From positions 1-64,000 of the forward strand of contig NZ_AHCA01000006.1 in NCBI RefSeq assembly GCF_000238355.1: DNA of 64,000 bases, read 5' to 3'. The stretch comes from Pseudoalteromonas haloplanktis ATCC 14393. Lineage in GTDB: Bacteria > Pseudomonadota > Gammaproteobacteria > Enterobacterales > Alteromonadaceae. This document shows, piece by piece, positions 34,867-43,730 of the stretch; positions within the stretch are counted from its first letter, which is position 1; each line of letters begins with the position of its first letter. The notes under the pieces are model-generated. The model did not search any database. It saw only the letters and a list, made by a program, of their open reading frames with translations, and was not told the origin of the DNA. A program made the translations under genes and the position numbers.

Positions 34867-37396
34867 CTTTTTACTGCTTATTGGTAGCCTTAGCTCTACG
34901 ACTGCTATGGCTACATCACTGAGCCAAGACACGCTTGATACATTTGCACAGCAGTTATCAGTTCAGTATGAACTGATATCGGCAAAGCCCGAAAAGTGCC
35001 CAGAGCCTTATGCTAGCTGTTATTTATCGCGGTTAACCTTTAGTACACCCGTTGAAATTAACAGCAATCAGTGGTCGATTTATTTCAGTCAGTTAATGCC
35101 AATTTATCACACTGATTCGAGCCAATTTAGTATTACTCATATCAATGGTGATTTACACCAGCTAAAACCAACCGCTGTATTTTCTGGTTTCACAGCAGAT
35201 CAACCCATCAGTATTGAGTTTTATACACAAGATTCGCAAATTACTCGTTCTGAATTTATGCCTAATTACTTATTAGCCAGTAAAGGGCTTACGAGTCGTG
35301 TGATCAGCAGTACCAAAACCAGTATAGATCCACAAACTCAGTTAGAGTTACAACCTTATTTGGCTGAGTTTTTAACACTCGATCAATTACAGCTCAGTAA
35401 AGAGGATGCTACGCCGTGGATGGGCGCAGCGTATTTATACGAAAATGAATCTCGGCCAACATTACCACAGGCGCCGCTTAGTCTGATCCCTAAGCCTATG
35501 TCCTTGCAAAAACTCAGTGGTGATGGAGTTAACTTAAGCCAAGGCATTAACGTCATCGGGCTTGATGAGCAGCAACTAAAACTCAGTGCGGCGTTTGGGC
35601 GCTTAGCGCAATTGGGAGTAAAGCAAAATGAGTTAGGAATTACGACCTCTATCAGCTTAGGTTTAAGCTCCCCGCACAGTGAAGCCTACGAATTACAGAT
35701 AAAAGATCAAAAAATTACCATTAAAGCGAATACTGACAGCGGGGCGTTTTACGCATTGCAAAGCCTTGCAGGGCTCATTAGTGTTGATGATCTAACAATT
35801 CCTGCGCTAAGCATAACAGATGCACCTCGTTACTCATTTAGAGGCATGCATATTGATGTAGCGCGAAACTTTCGCTCTAAAGCATTTATTTTAAATACCA
35901 TAGAGCAAATGGCAGCGTATAAACTCAATAAACTACACCTACATTTAGCCGATGACGAAGGTTGGCGATTAGCGATTAATGATTTGCCAGAGCTGACCGA
36001 TGTAGGGGCTAAGCGTTGTTTAGACTTAACCGAGCAACAATGCTTATTGCCGCAGCTAGGCGCGGGGCTGGATAGTTCCTCGGCGGTAAATGGCTACTAT
36101 AGCCAAGCTGATTACATTGAAATACTGAAGTATGCACAAGCGCATTTTATTGAAGTGATCCCATCTTTTGATATGCCTGGTCACTCACGAGCAGCGATTG
36201 TTGCCATGGAGGCGCGCTTTAATCGTTTGACTGCACTAGGAAAAAACGTAGCAGCGGCCAAGTATAGGCTGAGAGAGCCTGAAGATAAAACACGATATAG
36301 TTCAATACAACACTATAACGATAACACCTTGAATGTGTGTTTAGATTCAACGTACCAATTTATTGATAAAGTCCTTAATGAAGTTAACACATTACATATT
36401 AAAGCAGGTGTGCCGTTTAAGACTTACCATATTGGCGCAGATGAAACCGCTGGTGCTTGGCTTGATTCGCCCAGCTGTAAAGCATTACAAGCACAACAAC
36501 CTACCTTGCACTCATTTAATGGTTACTTTATTGAAAAAATAAGCGCTCTGGTTGCTAGTAAAGGTTTAAAAGTAGCTGGCTGGAGTGATGGTATGAGTGA
36601 TGTGGAACTTGCCAATATGCCTAACAATGTGCAATCAAATGCTTGGGCAACACTTAGTGAAAGTGGCCACGAAGTTGCTCATCGTCATGCTAATCAAGGT
36701 TGGGATGTAGTGCTATCAAGCCCGGATGTTACTTACTTTGATTTTCCTTATCAGTCACACCCACAGGAGCCCGGAAATCATTGGGCGAGCCGCGCTATTG
36801 ATAGTCAAAAAGTGTTCTCATTTATGCCAGACAACTTACCTGCACATGCTGAAATTTGGCGCTCGGTAAGAAATCATCATTACAGTGCTGATGATTGTAA
36901 AACGATACGCACAAAGCCTTTTATAGGTTTGCAAGGGCATTTGTGGTCAGAGCTAATTCGCAGTGATCAGCAAGCAGAATATATGCTCTACCCAAGATTA
37001 TTAGCATTGGCAGAACGTGCTTGGCATAAAGCACCGTGGGAACTCGAATATAATAAACAGGGTACTAAATATGATCAACATAGCGATTATTTTAATGTTG
37101 ATTTACAGCAACAAAAAGAGGCTGATTGGCAACGTTTTGCTGCACTGGTGGGGTTTAAAGAGTTAGCGAAGTTGGAACACGTTGGCCGTTTTTACCGCCT
37201 ACCAAGTGTCGCGGCACGAGTTACTAATAATGGTGTAGACGCATTTGTGCCGTATCCAGGGCTTACTATTGAGTATCAAAATAGTGTAGGTAATTGGCTT
37301 TTGTATAATGCAGCGAATAAACCTGCCTTGGTGCAACAAGTGCGCGCTATATCAGTTAATGGTTTGCGCAAGGGGCGTGCACTCAAAGTTGATTAA
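34859..37396 (+). CDS. Beta-N-acetylhexosaminidase / chitobiase (GH20)
   Basis: This 845-aa exported enzyme hydrolyses chitobiose and other terminal N-acetyl-beta-hexosaminides. Domains in order are a signal peptide (about 1-19), an N-terminal CHB/HEX carbohydrate-binding-like domain (about 30-160), a GH20b domain (about 210-315), the GH20 barrel (about 325-720) and a C-terminal Ig-like domain. The catalytic Asp-Glu pair is in GADETAG (about 527) and the substrate pocket in HLHLADDEGWR. It acts in the periplasm or at the surface and feeds GlcNAc to NagP and the ROK kinase. Confidence 0.93.
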   Translation: MRSFLLLIGSLSSTTAMATSLSQDTLDTFAQQLSVQYELISAKPEKCPEPYASCYLSRLTFSTPVEINSNQWSIYFSQLMPIYHTDSSQFSITHINGDLHQLKPTAVFSGFTADQPISIEFYTQDSQITRSEFMPNYLLASKGLTSRVISSTKTSIDPQTQLELQPYLAEFLTLDQLQLSKEDATPWMGAAYLYENESRPTLPQAPLSLIPKPMSLQKLSGDGVNLSQGINVIGLDEQQLKLSAAFGRLAQLGVKQNELGITTSISLGLSSPHSEAYELQIKDQKITIKANTDSGAFYALQSLAGLISVDDLTIPALSITDAPRYSFRGMHIDVARNFRSKAFILNTIEQMAAYKLNKLHLHLADDEGWRLAINDLPELTDVGAKRCLDLTEQQCLLPQLGAGLDSSSAVNGYYSQADYIEILKYAQAHFIEVIPSFDMPGHSRAAIVAMEARFNRLTALGKNVAAAKYRLREPEDKTRYSSIQHYNDNTLNVCLDSTYQFIDKVLNEVNTLHIKAGVPFKTYHIGADETAGAWLDSPSCKALQAQQPTLHSFNGYFIEKISALVASKGLKVAGWSDGMSDVELANMPNNVQSNAWATLSESGHEVAHRHANQGWDVVLSSPDVTYFDFPYQSHPQEPGNHWASRAIDSQKVFSFMPDNLPAHAEIWRSVRNHHYSADDCKTIRTKPFIGLQGHLWSELIRSDQQAEYMLYPRLLALAERAWHKAPWELEYNKQGTKYDQHSDYFNVDLQQQKEADWQRFAALVGFKELAKLEHVGRFYRLPSVAARVTNNGVDAFVPYPGLTIEYQNSVGNWLLYNAANKPALVQQVRAISVNGLRKGRALKVD

Positions 37397-37414
37397 TCAA
37401 TACACTCAATCTAT

Positions 37415-37447
37415 AAAGCCGTGCGAAAGGTAAGCGTACGGCTTTTT
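37415..37447 (+). terminator. Rho-independent terminator after the GH20 gene
   Basis: AAAGCCGTGCG and CGTACGGCTTTTT form a stem with one mismatch and a T-tract. It separates the MFS-ROK-GH20 operon from nagP. Confidence 0.75.
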
Positions 37448-37460
37448 CACATTTAAATTT

Positions 37461-37480
37461 AAATGATAGCGCTGTCATTT
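37461..37480. promoter_or_regulatory. NagR-like (LacI-family) operator before nagP
   Basis: AAATGATAGCGCTGTCATTT is an 18-of-20 palindrome with a central AGCGCT. It resembles the GlcNAc-regulator NagR sites (AATGACA-type arms) described for Alteromonadales chitin regulons. It lies about 120 bp before nagP. The LacI-family regulator itself is not in this window. Confidence 0.65.
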
Positions 37481-37597
37481 TTGTTGGTGTATGATTAATT
37501 TTATGTAATAAAAATGGTTTTAGTATTGCTGTACCGTTAAAGAATTTTCGCACAAATACTAAAATAATTAATTAAAATAAACTGTTGAGATAAAATT

Positions 37598-38899
37598 ATG
37601 GAAGCAACCGTCGAATGTGAAGCAAATACTAAACATAGTATTTGGCTACCGATGACATTGGCAGGGTCAATGTTTTTTATTTTAGGGTGTATAACTTGGC
37701 TAAATGGTGCCATTACGCCATTTTTACAACAAATGCTGGTGTTATCACCACTGCAAGCATCGTTTATTATTTCTTCATTTTACATCGCGGTTACAGTTGC
37801 AGGCATTCCTTCAGCGATGTTGATCAAGCGAGTGGGCTATAAAAATGGTATGGCAATTGGTTGTGCTGTGATGGCCGCTTCTGCCTTGATGTATATTCCT
37901 GCCGCTAAAATGCAGATGATTGAAATATTTTTATTCGCACAGCTAATGATAGGTGTTGGCCAAACAATCCTGCAAACAGCGGTAAATCCGTATGTAGTTA
38001 AAATTGGCCCTGAAAAATCAGCTGCGGTAAGGGTTTGTATTGTAGGTTTATTGAATAAATTTGCTGGGGTTATTGTTCCTGTTATTTTTGCTGCGGTAGT
38101 TGTTACTGGCGTGGTTGATGGTAGCGGCCAACTTTCGCAACAGCAAAAAGATATCATGGCAGATAGCTTAGTAATGCCTTATGTGCTGATTGCAGGATTG
38201 ATTTTCTTATTTGCAGCCTTTGCCAAACTTGTGCCACTGCCAGATTTAGTGTTTGAAGAGTCTGAAGGTAATAGTAAAGGTGAAATAAAAGAAGCATTAC
38301 AACATCCTCACTTAGTGTTGGGGGTAGTGGCAATTGCGCTATATGTTGCAGTTGAAGTTATTTCAGCAGATACCATTGGCTCTTATGCGCTGCAAATTGG
38401 TATTGCTGATTACTCAGTGATGACCTCATATACCATGGCGTGTATGCTGATTGGTTATGCCATCGGTATTGCACTTATTCCTCGTTTTATGTCGCAGCAA
38501 AGTGCGCTTACAATGTCAGGCATCGCGGGTATAGTTACGGTGTTTGCAGTGGTTATGGGAAGTAATGATTCGTTTGTTATAGCAAACCTGTTGTTAGTAC
38601 CATTTGGTGGCCCTGAACTACCAGACCCGCTTTTATGCATCGCAATACTTGGTTTTGCTAATGCTATGATGTGGCCGGCAATTTGGCCCTTAGCCCTAGC
38701 TGGCTTAGGTCGCTTAACTGGTACTGCTTCTGGTTTATTAATCATGGGTATTGCAGGTGGTGCGTTAGGCCCATTATTAATTGGCCTAGGTAACGTAGCT
38801 GGTTTAGGTGCTCAAGGTGCATATACGGTGATGCTGCCAAGTTATATCTTCATCTTATTTTATGCGCTTAAAGGCCATAAAATGAGAAGTTGGAAGTAG
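37598..38899 (+). CDS. nagP: N-acetylglucosamine permease, NagP-type MFS
   Basis: This 433-aa FucP-like MFS transporter has twelve helices with LAGSMFFILGCITWLNGAITPFL at helix 1 and GQTILQTAVNPYVVKIGPEKSA in the middle, as in the NagP GlcNAc permeases of Shewanella and relatives. It carries GlcNAc across the inner membrane. It has its own promoter region with a NagR-like palindrome, separate from the AraC-controlled operon upstream. That suggests monomer uptake and dimer processing answer to different regulators. Confidence 0.85.
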   Translation: MEATVECEANTKHSIWLPMTLAGSMFFILGCITWLNGAITPFLQQMLVLSPLQASFIISSFYIAVTVAGIPSAMLIKRVGYKNGMAIGCAVMAASALMYIPAAKMQMIEIFLFAQLMIGVGQTILQTAVNPYVVKIGPEKSAAVRVCIVGLLNKFAGVIVPVIFAAVVVTGVVDGSGQLSQQQKDIMADSLVMPYVLIAGLIFLFAAFAKLVPLPDLVFEESEGNSKGEIKEALQHPHLVLGVVAIALYVAVEVISADTIGSYALQIGIADYSVMTSYTMACMLIGYAIGIALIPRFMSQQSALTMSGIAGIVTVFAVVMGSNDSFVIANLLLVPFGGPELPDPLLCIAILGFANAMMWPAIWPLALAGLGRLTGTASGLLIMGIAGGALGPLLIGLGNVAGLGAQGAYTVMLPSYIFILFYALKGHKMRSWK

Positions 38900-38936
38900 A
38901 TTAAAGTTGGCTCGTTAAGAAAGTTTGTAAGTGAGC

Positions 38937-38969
38937 AAAAGCGCGATTTATAACACATCGCGCTTTTTT
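38937..38969 (+). terminator. Rho-independent terminator of nagP
   Basis: AAAAGCGCGAT and ATCGCGCTTTTTT form a strong stem around TTATAACAC, with a T-tract, about 40 bp after the nagP stop. Confidence 0.85.
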
Positions 38970-38980
38970 ATGCCTGAAGA

Positions 38981-39350
38981 TCGGGTTTAGCCGAAAAAAG
39001 CACTGAAATTTGAGGTTACTAATCTGTTTTATTTAAGCGCTATTTTCGTGATAAATCACGACCTACAATTAGCTCGGTGTTTACCTGTAGGTTCGGCTTT
39101 AGCCGAAAAAGCACTGAAGTTTGAGGTTACTGATCTGTTTTATTTAAGCCCCATTTTCGTGATAAATCACGACCTACAATTAGCTTGGTGTTTACCTGTA
39201 GGTTCGGCTTTAGCCGAAAAAAGCAATGAGGTTTGAGGTTACTAATCTGTTTTATTTAAGCGCTATTTTCGTGATAAATCACGACCTACAATTACCTTGG
39301 TGTTTACCTGTAGGTTCGGCTTTAGCCGAAAAAGCACTGAGGTTTGGGTT
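38981..39350. repeat. 111-bp REP-like tandem repeat (3 units plus partial)
   Basis: The units repeat with a period of 111-112 bp (TTGAGGTTAC at about 39010, 39121 and 39233). Each holds two hairpins, TTCGGCTTTAGCCGAA and CGTGATAAATCACG, joined by GACCTACAATTA and TGTTTACCTGTAGG. The same arms recur near 50.8 kb in scattered form. This is a BIME/REP-type extragenic array without coding capacity; the ORFs that cross it are by-products of the repeat. Confidence 0.85.
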
Positions 39351-39400
39351 ACCAGTAGCTTTAATTAAAGTGCTGAAGTGTTTATTAATCAGCTCCAACA

Positions 39401-39437
39401 AAAAAGCCGTGCTTGATTTAACAAACACGGCTTTTAT
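39401..39437. terminator. Terminator downstream of the TonB receptor gene
   Basis: AAAAAGCCGTG and CACGGCTTTTAT enclose CTTGATTTAACAAA. A and T tracts on both sides make it bidirectional. For the minus-strand receptor gene it lies beyond the heptamer repeat, so the repeat is in the mRNA 3' untranslated region. Confidence 0.7.
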
Positions 39438-39441
39438 AATT

Positions 39442-39527
39442 TTTAGCCTTTAGCCTTTAGCCTTTAGCCTTTAGCCTTTAGCCTTTAGCCTTTAGCCTTT
39501 AGCCTTTAGCCTTTAGCCTTTTTAGCC
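39442..39527. repeat. Heptanucleotide microsatellite (TTTAGCC)11 plus interrupted copy
   Basis: Eleven perfect TTTAGCC units run from 39442 to 39518, then TT, then one more unit at 39521-39527. It ends 5 bp before the stop codon of the TonB receptor gene. Copy number is likely to vary between strains by slippage. It does not cross a coding region or promoter that I can see. Confidence 0.95.
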
Positions 39528-39532
39528 TTTAG

Positions 39533-41683
39533 TTAGAAAGCGTAGCTGTAACCTAGTTGTAGAGTGCGAGGTTTACCAGGTTGAATACCACCGTTTGCGC
39601 GGTTAGCAATGTAGGTTTTATCAAATAGGTTATCAACGGTTAGGTATACTTTTTGATTGTCATCAATTAAGTATTTAGCAGCTAAGTCCCACACTACGCG
39701 GCTGTCGATTGCATTTAACCCTGTAGGGCTTAAATCTGCATGTGAGTCAGATACATAGCGCATTTGCGTATCAAATACGAAACTTGAAAGCTCAGCGCCA
39801 AATGATAAGGCAACTTGGTTTTCTGGTACGTAAGGCATTGCATCACCTTTATTTACTTGACCCCAAAGGCCTGATTCAAAGTCGTTTTCAAATGTTGAAT
39901 CAGTATAGGTGTATGTCAAGCGAACAGGGAATGAAGCGCTCTGTGTTGCGAATACGCGACCTGCACTAAATTCAAAACCTTCAACAGATACTTCGCCGTA
40001 GTTGTACTGATCGCCAATGTTGTCGTCGTTACAGCCGATCGCTGCAGTACAGTTACCGTGCATGTTGTCGTAATCAGAGTTAAAGTAAATAACTTCACCG
40101 CTGAAGCCTGCGTAATCGTAACGGCCGCCTAACTCAATGTTTAAGCTTTCTTCTTCTTGTTGATCTGCATTACCAGGGGCTGCTGGCGCATAACCTTGCT
40201 GAATACCGGCAAGTAGTGTCAAGTTGTCGTTAACTGTGTAAGTTGCACCCAGTGATGGCACTAAAATTTCGGTGTCATTGCTAATGTCTTTTGTTAAGCC
40301 ATTTTCACGTTTAGGATCAGACTTTGACCATTCTTCGCGAGAGATAGTGATGTCTTCGTAACGAAGGCCTGCACTAATTACTAGCGCATCTACAGTCCAT
40401 TGATCCTGAATAAACAAGGTCGTTGCTTTTGCGCTATCAAAACGGTTGCTATCAGAGCCAGGTACACCTTGGCTGGTTAGTGTCATTGATAAGTCTTGGT
40501 TTAGCGTGTACTCGTCTTGCCACTGAAAGCGGTCCATTTCATCTTCGTGGTAACGCATACCAACAGTAATGTAGTGGTTACCTGCAGGAATATGTAACTC
40601 TGACTGAATCCCTTTAGCTTGATAATTGCGATTGTTAGCTTTAACGCCGATGCCTTCGATACCTTCGCTCGTTGGGTTTGCTTCAAAGTCACTGTACTGC
40701 TCTAAGTAACTTTCACTGACTTTGCTGGCTTTATACCAGTTACGATGAAAGTCATTTAAATAAGCGGTTGCTAAAAACTCATAACCATCACCAAAGCGAT
40801 AGGCGTAGTTAAGTTGATAGGCATTGTGCTGAGTGTTCATTTCATCTTCTTGAGACGCAGCATAACGGCGATACGGTGATTCTTTATAATCCGCATCAGT
40901 CAGGCCCATATAGGTTTCATCAGAGCGCTCATCAGAGTACTTAACTTTCATTTCAAGGTTATGCGCTTCATTTTCGCCAAAATCAAAACCAAATTTTAGC
41001 AATAAATCATTTTTTTCAAAGCCAGTGTTGTCGCTGCCTACCGGTAGTTCTTTAAAGCCATCTGCGCCGTAACTAAATACTTCAATTAAGCCAGCTGCAT
41101 TGTTTTTCTTTTTGCCAAAGTAAGCATGGCCTTTGTAAAAGCCATCACTGCCAAGCTCTGCATTAACTAAGCCTGTTGAGCCTTCTGTTGGTAGGCTACG
41201 TGATACTAAATTTAATACGCCACCTGTGGTACGTGGGCCGTATTTTACAGATGCCGCACCTTTTAACACTTCGATTGACTGCATACGGCCAGTAGTTGGA
41301 AAGTAGTAAGCAGCAGGGGCTGAATATGGCGCAGGTGCAACCAGCACACCGTCTTCCATTACCGCAATTTTATCGTTACGACCAGTACCTGTACCACGCA
41401 TACCAATGTTTGGGCGTAGGCCATAACCGTCTTCTTCTTGAACATATACACCAGGAACGGTGCTTAATACGCGCGAGATATCGGTGTATTCAAATTTTTG
41501 TAACTCTTCGTCACTAATAAAAGTAGCTGAACCTGGAATATCATTAATAGCAGCATGTGAGCCAATCACGGTGATTTGCTCAAATGCGTGTTCTGTGTCG
41601 GTTGCATCTTTAGCAATAGCGCCCGTGCTAAGCGATAAAGTAACCGCAGCAGCAAGTGAAGAAACAATAAACTGAGATTTCAT
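39533..41683 (-). CDS. TonB-dependent outer-membrane receptor (FecA-like)
   Basis: This 716-aa protein has a signal peptide (MKSQFIVSSLAAAVTLSLST), a TonB-box-like segment FEQITVIGS, a plug domain (about 50-160, with PGVYVQEEDGYGLRPNIGMRG) and a 22-strand barrel ending in LQLGYSYAF. The plug sequence resembles ferric-dicitrate/FecA-type receptors more than chitooligosaccharide receptors. Iron-chelate uptake is therefore more likely than a role in the nearby GlcNAc genes, but this is inference. The start at 41683 has AGGAC 5 nt upstream; the longer frame lacks a signal peptide. Confidence 0.85.
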   Translation of the reverse strand: MKSQFIVSSLAAAVTLSLSTGAIAKDATDTEHAFEQITVIGSHAAINDIPGSATFISDEELQKFEYTDISRVLSTVPGVYVQEEDGYGLRPNIGMRGTGTGRNDKIAVMEDGVLVAPAPYSAPAAYYFPTTGRMQSIEVLKGAASVKYGPRTTGGVLNLVSRSLPTEGSTGLVNAELGSDGFYKGHAYFGKKKNNAAGLIEVFSYGADGFKELPVGSDNTGFEKNDLLLKFGFDFGENEAHNLEMKVKYSDERSDETYMGLTDADYKESPYRRYAASQEDEMNTQHNAYQLNYAYRFGDGYEFLATAYLNDFHRNWYKASKVSESYLEQYSDFEANPTSEGIEGIGVKANNRNYQAKGIQSELHIPAGNHYITVGMRYHEDEMDRFQWQDEYTLNQDLSMTLTSQGVPGSDSNRFDSAKATTLFIQDQWTVDALVISAGLRYEDITISREEWSKSDPKRENGLTKDISNDTEILVPSLGATYTVNDNLTLLAGIQQGYAPAAPGNADQQEEESLNIELGGRYDYAGFSGEVIYFNSDYDNMHGNCTAAIGCNDDNIGDQYNYGEVSVEGFEFSAGRVFATQSASFPVRLTYTYTDSTFENDFESGLWGQVNKGDAMPYVPENQVALSFGAELSSFVFDTQMRYVSDSHADLSPTGLNAIDSRVVWDLAAKYLIDDNQKVYLTVDNLFDKTYIANRANGGIQPGKPRTLQLGYSYAF

Positions 41684-41769
41684 TGAAAGTCCTGTGTTTT
41701 TAATGGAAACAAAATAAATTACCCAATTTAAACACGGTGAAAAATACGAATCAATGTCATTTACTATTT

Positions 41770-41801
41770 TAAACACTTATTTTATTGAAAATAAGTGTTT
41801 A
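41770..41801. promoter_or_regulatory. Perfect 14-bp inverted repeat upstream of the receptor gene
   Basis: TAAACACTTATTTT, loop ATTG, AAAATAAGTGTTTA lies 87 bp before the receptor start codon. It could be an operator or a hairpin in the mRNA leader. A second palindrome with the same CACTTAT/ATAAGTG arms is at 41948-41968. Confidence 0.5.
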
Positions 41802-41947
41802 GTATTGCGTTTCTTTTTTAGGTTTGTGTAATTCTGGTACTAAAGTTATTAATGCAGCAGACCTCTATTTAAAGGCGGTTGTAAAGAACGAAATTCACTT
41901 GTAATGAGGGCACAAATTAGCTGTACTTGTTAATTTGTTGCAATAAA

Positions 41948-41968
41948 TGCACTTATTCGATAAGTGCA
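41948..41968. terminator. Palindrome after the LysR gene
   Basis: TGCACTTAT, TCG, ATAAGTGCA: a perfect 9-bp stem just past the LysR stop, followed on the minus strand by a short U-rich run (TTTATT). It is probably the LysR terminator, though its arms match the palindrome at 41770. Confidence 0.45.
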
Positions 41969-41983
41969 CAGCTCAGATCAACA

Positions 41984-42829
41984 TTAACTCAAACGTAGGC
42001 TGATAAACTCGGCAAGTTTAGCTACGGCATGTTCAGGTCGCTCCACACGATTTATTAAGCTAATACCAATACGGCCAAGTTCGGGTAAATGTTTAGTGTG
42101 TAACTGGTAGTTTAGTTCATGCGGCACGGTACTTTTGGCGAGTACCGTAATCCCCAAACCTTCTTTTAAAGCAGCGGTAAGGCCGGTTAAATCAGCGTTA
42201 CTATAACTTATGCGGTATTTTATCCCCGCTAGTTGCAGAGCCTCGATAGCACGACGACGGTATATGCAGCCCTCTGGCGCAGTAACTAAGGTGACCACTT
42301 CATTCTGTGCTAACGATAAATCGCCCACCCATACCAGTTGGTCTTGCATAAACACGGGGAATTTTTCAGAGTTTAAGTCTTCATTGAGTGCCAATACTAA
42401 ATCAAATTGATCTTCCCTTGATACAGATAACAGATGTTTACTTAAACGTGATTTAACCTCTAATGACACATCAGGGTATAGCGCAATAAAGTCGCCAATA
42501 ATTGAAGGTAAGATGCGCGCAGCAAATTCACTGGGAATACCAAGGCGCACTTTGCCAGTAACGTTCTCTTTGGTAAATAACTGCAAGATACTGTCGTTTT
42601 GCAATAGCATTTGCTTTGCCATTGGCAATAAGAGTTCACCATATTGGTTAAGCACTTGGCGCTGACCTTGCTTTTTAAAGAGCTTATGGCCGAGCATGTC
42701 TTCAAGGCGTTTTATTTGTAAGCTTACCGCTGGTTGAGAAAGGCCTAATAATTCGCCTGCTTTGGCAAAGCCGCCTACCTCGACCACCGTGATTAAGGTG
42801 CGTAATCCATCTGTTGAAATATTCTTCAT
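41984..42829 (-). CDS. LysR-family transcriptional regulator
   Basis: This 281-aa protein has a LysR winged HTH (residues about 5-65, GGFAKAGELLGLSQPAVSLQIKRLE) and an effector-binding domain. It is divergent from the GcvT-like gene, with 126 bp between start codons and a perfect 14-bp palindrome (42872-42885) in the gap. It may regulate that gene and possibly the glycine cleavage genes beyond. The ligand is unknown; glycine is a reasonable but unproven guess. Confidence 0.85.
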   Translation of the reverse strand: MKNISTDGLRTLITVVEVGGFAKAGELLGLSQPAVSLQIKRLEDMLGHKLFKKQGQRQVLNQYGELLLPMAKQMLLQNDSILQLFTKENVTGKVRLGIPSEFAARILPSIIGDFIALYPDVSLEVKSRLSKHLLSVSREDQFDLVLALNEDLNSEKFPVFMQDQLVWVGDLSLAQNEVVTLVTAPEGCIYRRRAIEALQLAGIKYRISYSNADLTGLTAALKEGLGITVLAKSTVPHELNYQLHTKHLPELGRIGISLINRVERPEHAVAKLAEFISLRLS

Positions 42830-42871
42830 ATAAAAAAATTCAATTTATAAGGTTAAATACATAATTATTAT

Positions 42872-42885
42872 TTATCAATTGATAA
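42872..42885. promoter_or_regulatory. Candidate LysR operator
   Basis: TTATCAATTGATAA is a perfect palindrome in the divergent region, containing the T-n11-A pattern typical of LysR-type sites. Confidence 0.5.
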
Positions 42886-42955
42886 GAAATTACAATTTGT
42901 TGTTGCACCTCACCCGCAATATACTTTTGTGACTATAGATTGATAGGTGTCAATA

Positions 42956-43555
42956 ATGACTTTTACTCCGATAATGTTTGCTCGTCACAGCCAACTAGAT
43001 GCGCCGCAAAGCAATATGTTGCAGGCCGAAAATAACAGTGTGGTGATCGATTTTAGCGGTACTGAAGCAATCCCATTTTTGACCACGATTTTAGGGTTGG
43101 ATTTAAATAAATTAACCGCCAGTGGTTTAGGGATTAAAGGCACTTTGGATGATGACTTAAACAGCACCTATAGTTTTGCCTTGTATTACTTTAGTGAAAC
43201 AGCGTTTAGATTTGTGCTGCATAGCGATGGCGCAGCACAATTACAAGCTTTGATCAGTGAGCAACAGCTACGTTATGACGTTGAATTTGTAATACGCACA
43301 GACTTAGCTACGCTAACTTTATCCGGTGAGCAGGCCTTTGATGCCTTAGTTAATGCATTTAAATTAACCCCTGGGTTGCGCTTATCAGACGCAAACAGTT
43401 GTTATGGTGCACAAAGTGGTGAAGTATTTATTACTGCCATCGAGAAACAGTCTCAACAGTATTTTCAATTGCTTGCCAAGGCGCCAGAGCTAACAAAATG
43501 GCAAGTTTATTTACAGCAACATGGCTTTGATCTGTCACTGTCAGACGTTGCTTAG
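42956..43555 (+). CDS. Degenerate GcvT-like (YgfZ/GcvT fold) protein
   Basis: This protein of about 199 aa aligns by eye with the first half of the GcvT gene product 180 bp downstream. VVIDFSGTEAIPFL corresponds to [30 protein letters not shown] to [17 protein letters not shown], and ATLTLSGEQAFDAL to [10 protein letters not shown]. The folate-contacting DVSHM motif and the C-terminal half are missing, so it cannot be an aminomethyltransferase. It may be a folate-binding or regulatory relic. ATG 42956 follows AGGTG. It lies between a LysR gene and gcvT. Confidence 0.65.
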   Translation: MTFTPIMFARHSQLDAPQSNMLQAENNSVVIDFSGTEAIPFLTTILGLDLNKLTASGLGIKGTLDDDLNSTYSFALYYFSETAFRFVLHSDGAAQLQALISEQQLRYDVEFVIRTDLATLTLSGEQAFDALVNAFKLTPGLRLSDANSCYGAQSGEVFITAIEKQSQQYFQLLAKAPELTKWQVYLQQHGFDLSLSDVA

Positions 43556-43730
43556 TAGATTTTATAAACTGGTTGGTGTAATGAACACTTGCCAGTGTTT
43601 TTGTAAGAACAAATCGCAATTTGGGTGTTAGTGCAGTACAACTTATGTATAATCGCCGCCCATGTTATTCCCCCTCATTAAATTGAGGCCACGCCCAAAA
43701 ATTGGGTTAATTATAAAGTGAAGGAATATT

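Noticed and set aside
39048..39453. ORFs of 62 and 75 codons in the 111-bp repeat
   Set aside because: They arise because the repeat unit is open in one frame; the repeated peptide simply follows the DNA repeat.
39442..39527. Phase-variable switch of the TonB receptor
   Set aside because: The heptamer lies after the stop codon, so changes in number cannot shift the reading frame. A direct on/off role is therefore unlikely.
43560..43730. Glycine riboswitch before gcvT
   Set aside because: The leader has none of the conserved riboswitch core segments that I would expect; only a small CCTCA/TGAGG hairpin is present.
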